Shown here: one piece after another, positions 60,701 to 64,000 of the stretch
How the letters are laid out: each line of letters starts with the position of its first letter
Numbering within the stretch: position 1 is the stretch's first letter
From: Palaemon carinicauda
Taxonomy: Eukaryota > Arthropoda > Malacostraca > Decapoda > Palaemonidae
Direction: 5' to 3'
NCBI RefSeq assembly: GCF_036898095.1
Contig: NC_090761.1
Span: 47,994,836 to 48,058,835, forward strand
DNA length: 64,000 nt
Notes under the pieces: generated by a model
The model's database searches: none
What the model saw: the letters and a program-made list of their open reading frames with translations, nothing else
What the model was told of the DNA's origin: nothing
Position numbers and translations under genes: made by a program

Positions 60701-61880
60701 TAACGTTCACAGTGTAAAACATAACTTATAAATGTATGCTGTTTCTGAACTATTTGAATATTAAAATCATCCTAAAATGTAGTACAATGAAGTTTTCTTT
60801 ATCACTAGGTTTTTACCATTCTTGGTAACATATTGAGAGAGAAAATCTTTCGCAATACATGTAGCCTACATCATATGAAGCAATGGATATTAATGCCTTG
60901 TGGGCTTTAGAGCCAGTCCATAGGCTTAGACTGGATAATCCAGTATAATCCATCGAGAGAGCTAATGGAGCCACCAACCACTGCAACGCTGCATGCAAGA
61001 TGAATGAAAATTACTATTGAACTTTTTGTATAGAAATATGAGATATATATTTGCAGTGTAAACGGTCGTTTTTATTTCATATTCAATGAACAGGGCACAA
61101 TTGTAAGCACTCAATACTTTTATTTTAAACATAATACCTTTAGGCCTATGCTTCCCTCCTCTCTTTCCTAACATTTTTTCTGTGATCGAATATGATCTAT
61201 TCTTTTCAAATAGTGGAACATGTGTTCCCTTTTCCATTGGAGATTTTCATGTTAAATGATAAGCAGTTTAGATTTCTTTTGAAGCTATAGGAGTAGGCTA
61301 CCTGAATATATTCTCAGTGAAAATAGTTTTAATCGTGTTTGTTGGAGCCCCTTCCTAAAGGACAGAGGGGAGCTGAAAAATTCATTTCTCCTAAATTACT
61401 GCAAGTTTTAGTAAATATAATTTTGATTACGTAAAAAGAAATAAACTCAATGTGGAATAGGCACATAAAATATTAAAGGAAAATATACAATAAACAACTA
61501 AGGTATATAGAAACGAGGAGCAAATATATTTGAGAATTATACTTAACGGGAGAGTCATTTGGTCAAATTGCCACGTCTCAAAATCTGCAATTTCACTCGC
61601 AAATGTAATGTAGTTGTCATTCAAGACTTAGGCCTATCTACGAAAAGTCTCCCATATCTATCAATCAGGCTTTTCTGGTGTACCATCTTAAGCTATCAGG
61701 CAACCGACCCCTTGATGTAGGGATAACGTCTTCTTAAGCTATGATGACAAATGTTTATATTATCATTTTTGGTCTTTATGGATATTTTTGTCGGTTTAGC
61801 AATCAGAATATCCTTTAGAGTTTTCGAAGAAAAGTGGTTCCAATGGGTCCCAAACTCTGCTCATTTATTTTTATCTATAT
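57711..61880. other. Intergenic, nothing recognised
   Basis: No gene. A weak tRNA-like patch at 58970-59045 (TAACTCGGTGAG ... GGGTTCGTCCC) may be an old SINE head. A run of ten C at 60591-60600. Confidence 0.45.
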
Positions 61881-62219
61881 AATTATTATTAGCTAAGCTA
61901 CAACCCTAGTTAGGAATGCAAGATGCTATAAGCCTGTGGGCTCCAACGGGGAAAAATAGCCCAGTGAAGAAAGGAAATAGATAAACGATATGAGAAACAT
62001 TTAACAATCAAATATTTTAAAAACAATAACAACATCAAAACAGGTATTTCATGTATTAACTATAAGAAAAACTATGCCAGCCTGTTCAACATAAAAACAT
62101 TTGCTGCACGTTTGAATTTTTGAAGTTCTGCCGATTCAACTACCCGATTAGGAAGATCATTCCACAACCTGCTCACAGCTGGAATAGAACTTCTAGAATA
62201 CTGTGTAGTATTTAAAGAT
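61881..62219 (-). mobile_element. LINE 3' end that still encodes the RT C-terminus
   Basis: Longest copy of the family: on the minus strand, 62219-62090 reads YSRSSIPAVSRLWNDLPNRV followed by ELQKFKRAANVFMLNRLA and a stop, the usual SRLWNxLP...FK end of LINE ORF2 proteins. The 3' UTR shared with the other copies follows, with ATT units at 61882-61890. Confidence 0.8.
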
Positions 62220-62718
62220 TATCGGTCCTCCACTGAATGGGACCGCTCTTATTCAATAGACTGATGACACACTTTTGTGTTTCGTGGGAAAACGGAGTTT
62301 GGTATCGGCCTTTATGGGGTCCGCCGTATTCAATCAAGCGTGTAATCACTTTTTTTTTTTCTTTTTTATGTCTCCACCATGGTTCGTTGTTTAGGCAAAT
62401 GGTCCCTTTTTCGCTATGCACATCAGGCGTGTGGGTTAGTAATTTTGACGTTTCTTGTATTATCTAATTCAATAATTTACCCTAATTAGGTTTTTGGCCT
62501 ATCAGTACCTGAATAACAACGTGAATGAAAGTCAAATAGCCATTAACAATGTTATTGAACATTTCAATATATAATATGAGAATTTTTGACAACAATGTCA
62601 CAGTTTTGCTCAATTGAAGATTAGCTCTTCAAAATCGCCCAATCTTGCAGTTCTTCAGTCTGTCACTCGAGTTTCTGTCAGTTCTCAATTCTGAGGAAAT
62701 GTTGCCTCATAGAGGTAA
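62220..62718. other. Intergenic, nothing firm
   Basis: A stretch around 62640-62712 ends in ATGTTGCCTCATAGAG|GTAAGT, which could be a first exon of an unknown gene, but nothing supports it further. Confidence 0.3.
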
Positions 62719-62935
62719 GTCTGTGGAATTGATTTTTTTTTTATTTCCGTAATAATCAACAAACTAAAGTAATCCTATACTCCTCCCCATTTTTTATAAG
62801 ATTCAAATTAGCCTGTGGAATTGGTTATGTTTTATTTCGATAATAATCAACGAACAAAAATAATCATATACCCTTTCCCCGGTTTTTTTTTTTTTTTTTT
62901 TTTTTTTTACAAGATTAGAATTAGTTATTATGGGT
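62719..62935. repeat. Imperfect tandem duplication of about 100 bp with poly(T)
   Basis: CTGTGGAATTG..TT...TTATTTC..TAATAATCAAC occurs at 62722 and again at 62813. The second copy carries a run of about 26 T at 62883-62908. Confidence 0.75.
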
Positions 62936-63145
62936 TATTAATACAATCTGGCGATATTTTCACCCAGTTTTGGGATCTAAACGTAATTAAACATTTATCT
63001 CATTCTTTATTATGCGTGTGTGCTTAAAGGATATTGTTCTAGACCCCAAACTTGTATGTGAACATATGTCGTTGCTAAAGGGATTAAGAATAAGGTGAGC
63101 CGAACCATGTTCCATGATGACTTCTAGCAATAGCTATGCAAAAAT

Positions 63146-63460
63146 ACAAAGGGGAAACTGTTTTAAGTACGGACATTTTCTTGAATTAAACCACATAAAA
63201 ATAGATAGATGGGATTGTAATAATTTTAGCTTTAAAAAGAAATTAATTTTTACTTGTATATATATAAATATAATTTTTATAAGTTTATTTATATGTAACT
63301 ACAAATGGGAAACTATGTTTGAAATAGGGATATTTTCTTAAATGAAACAATATAAAAATAGATACATGGCATTGTAATAATTTCATCTTCAAAAGAAAAC
63401 CAATTTTCACTTTTATATATAAATATGATTTTTATAAGTTTATTTATATGTAATTAAAGT
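63146..63460. repeat. Imperfect tandem duplication of about 157 bp
   Basis: GGGAAACT.T.TT..A.TA.GGA.ATTTTCTT followed by ...TTTTTATAAGTTTATTTATATGTAA occurs at 63152-63298 and again at 63307-63454 with scattered differences. Confidence 0.8.
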
Positions 63461-64000
63461 TAAACGTAAGTTTTTCATTTGTTTTGTTTACAGCGTCAGT
63501 CACGTCAGTGCGATTCAGCCGCCACAGTTGAACTTGGTTGGTGTTGTGATAGTCTCGTTTGCGTATATACGGTAACTTCCTTCATGTTTTGAGACAGGCA
63601 ATGCGCACCGCATCAAGATTAACGTAAATACTAAATGTTGTTAATTGTTTGATAATAGATTCTACAGTTTTAACAAACTGTTGACGTTATTTCGTTTTGA
63701 AAATGCCCCCCAATGTATTCTACCATAGGCTAGGCCTAATCTACCGTTCGCGTTATCTAGAATTCTGAGAATAAATCTTTAGTTTGAGAATTAAACTCCA
63801 ACTCTACTAAACTTAAGCGACCTAGTTAAATTTTGTAAAGGCCGTTTAACAATAATAATTTTATTTAACCCTTGTAAAGCTTAATCCAGTTTTAAAAGCA
63901 GATATATCTTCAAGCGCGACTTGCTTATTATCATACGATAAAGATCCCAATATTTTTGGGTATTTCTCTCAAACTATAAATGTCAAATTACAAAACGCGT
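63461..64000. other. Right edge, no gene recognised
   Basis: TTTACAG|CGTCAGTCACG at about 63492 could be a splice acceptor, and the GC content rises around 63490-63600, but no conserved coding sequence is visible. Confidence 0.3.

Noticed and set aside
62640..62715. Possible first exon with donor GTAAGT
   Set aside because: Only five codons before the donor and no downstream partner in the window.

Overview
This window looks like nuclear DNA of an arthropod, most likely a decapod crustacean. It has one intron-rich animal housekeeping gene, very dense retrotransposons of decapod-like types (DIRS, BEL/Pao, Penelope, RTE-like LINEs), abundant (AAT)n, (AT)n and (TC)n microsatellites, and scattered TTAGG-like pentamers. 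The decapod call is an inference from repeat types; no species can be named from the sequence alone.

The only conserved cellular gene is CCT4, the delta subunit of the cytosolic chaperonin TRiC/CCT. It lies on the + strand from 31024 to 55060 in ten exons that join in frame to 534 residues, and every intron is GT-AG. Introns 4, 5, 6 and 8 are swollen by insertions: a 7.2 kb DIRS element (intron 4), a LINE tail holding a piggyBac-like MITE (intron 5), a 63-bp minisatellite (intron 6), and a palindromic MITE plus an apparently intact 3.4 kb RTE-like LINE (intron 8).

The left 20 kb is a transposon nest. 1-2218 is the end of an internally deleted DIRS-like element on the minus strand (A). 2463-19800 is a second DIRS element on the minus strand (B). 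Its tyrosine recombinase gene is split by a 9.35 kb BEL/Pao LTR retrotransposon (3842-13193; 5-bp target duplication CGCTT; two 788-bp LTRs differing at three sites by eye). The gag of that BEL element is in turn split by a 738-bp Tigger/pogo-like MITE (6406-7143; TA duplication). So three layers of insertion can be read exactly.

The most unusual item is in the BEL leader. An SGNH/GDSL-type hydrolase reading frame (4689-5222) has all four hallmark residues. It lies in the same frame as gag, separated by a single TAA followed by CAATTA, the tobamovirus-type leaky-stop context, and the frame stays open from there to the gag ATG. This suggests an accessory esterase that may be made alone or as a readthrough fusion with Gag.

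20-31 kb is intergenic. It holds 3' ends of LINEs whose (AAT)n tails form most local microsatellites, other LINE C-terminal remnants, and a degenerate Penelope-like element (26058-29806) with roughly 395-bp inverted terminal repeats and a hAT-like insertion in its reverse transcriptase. 55-64 kb, downstream of CCT4, holds no gene I can support, only small tandem duplications and one LINE 3' end that still encodes the RT C-terminus.
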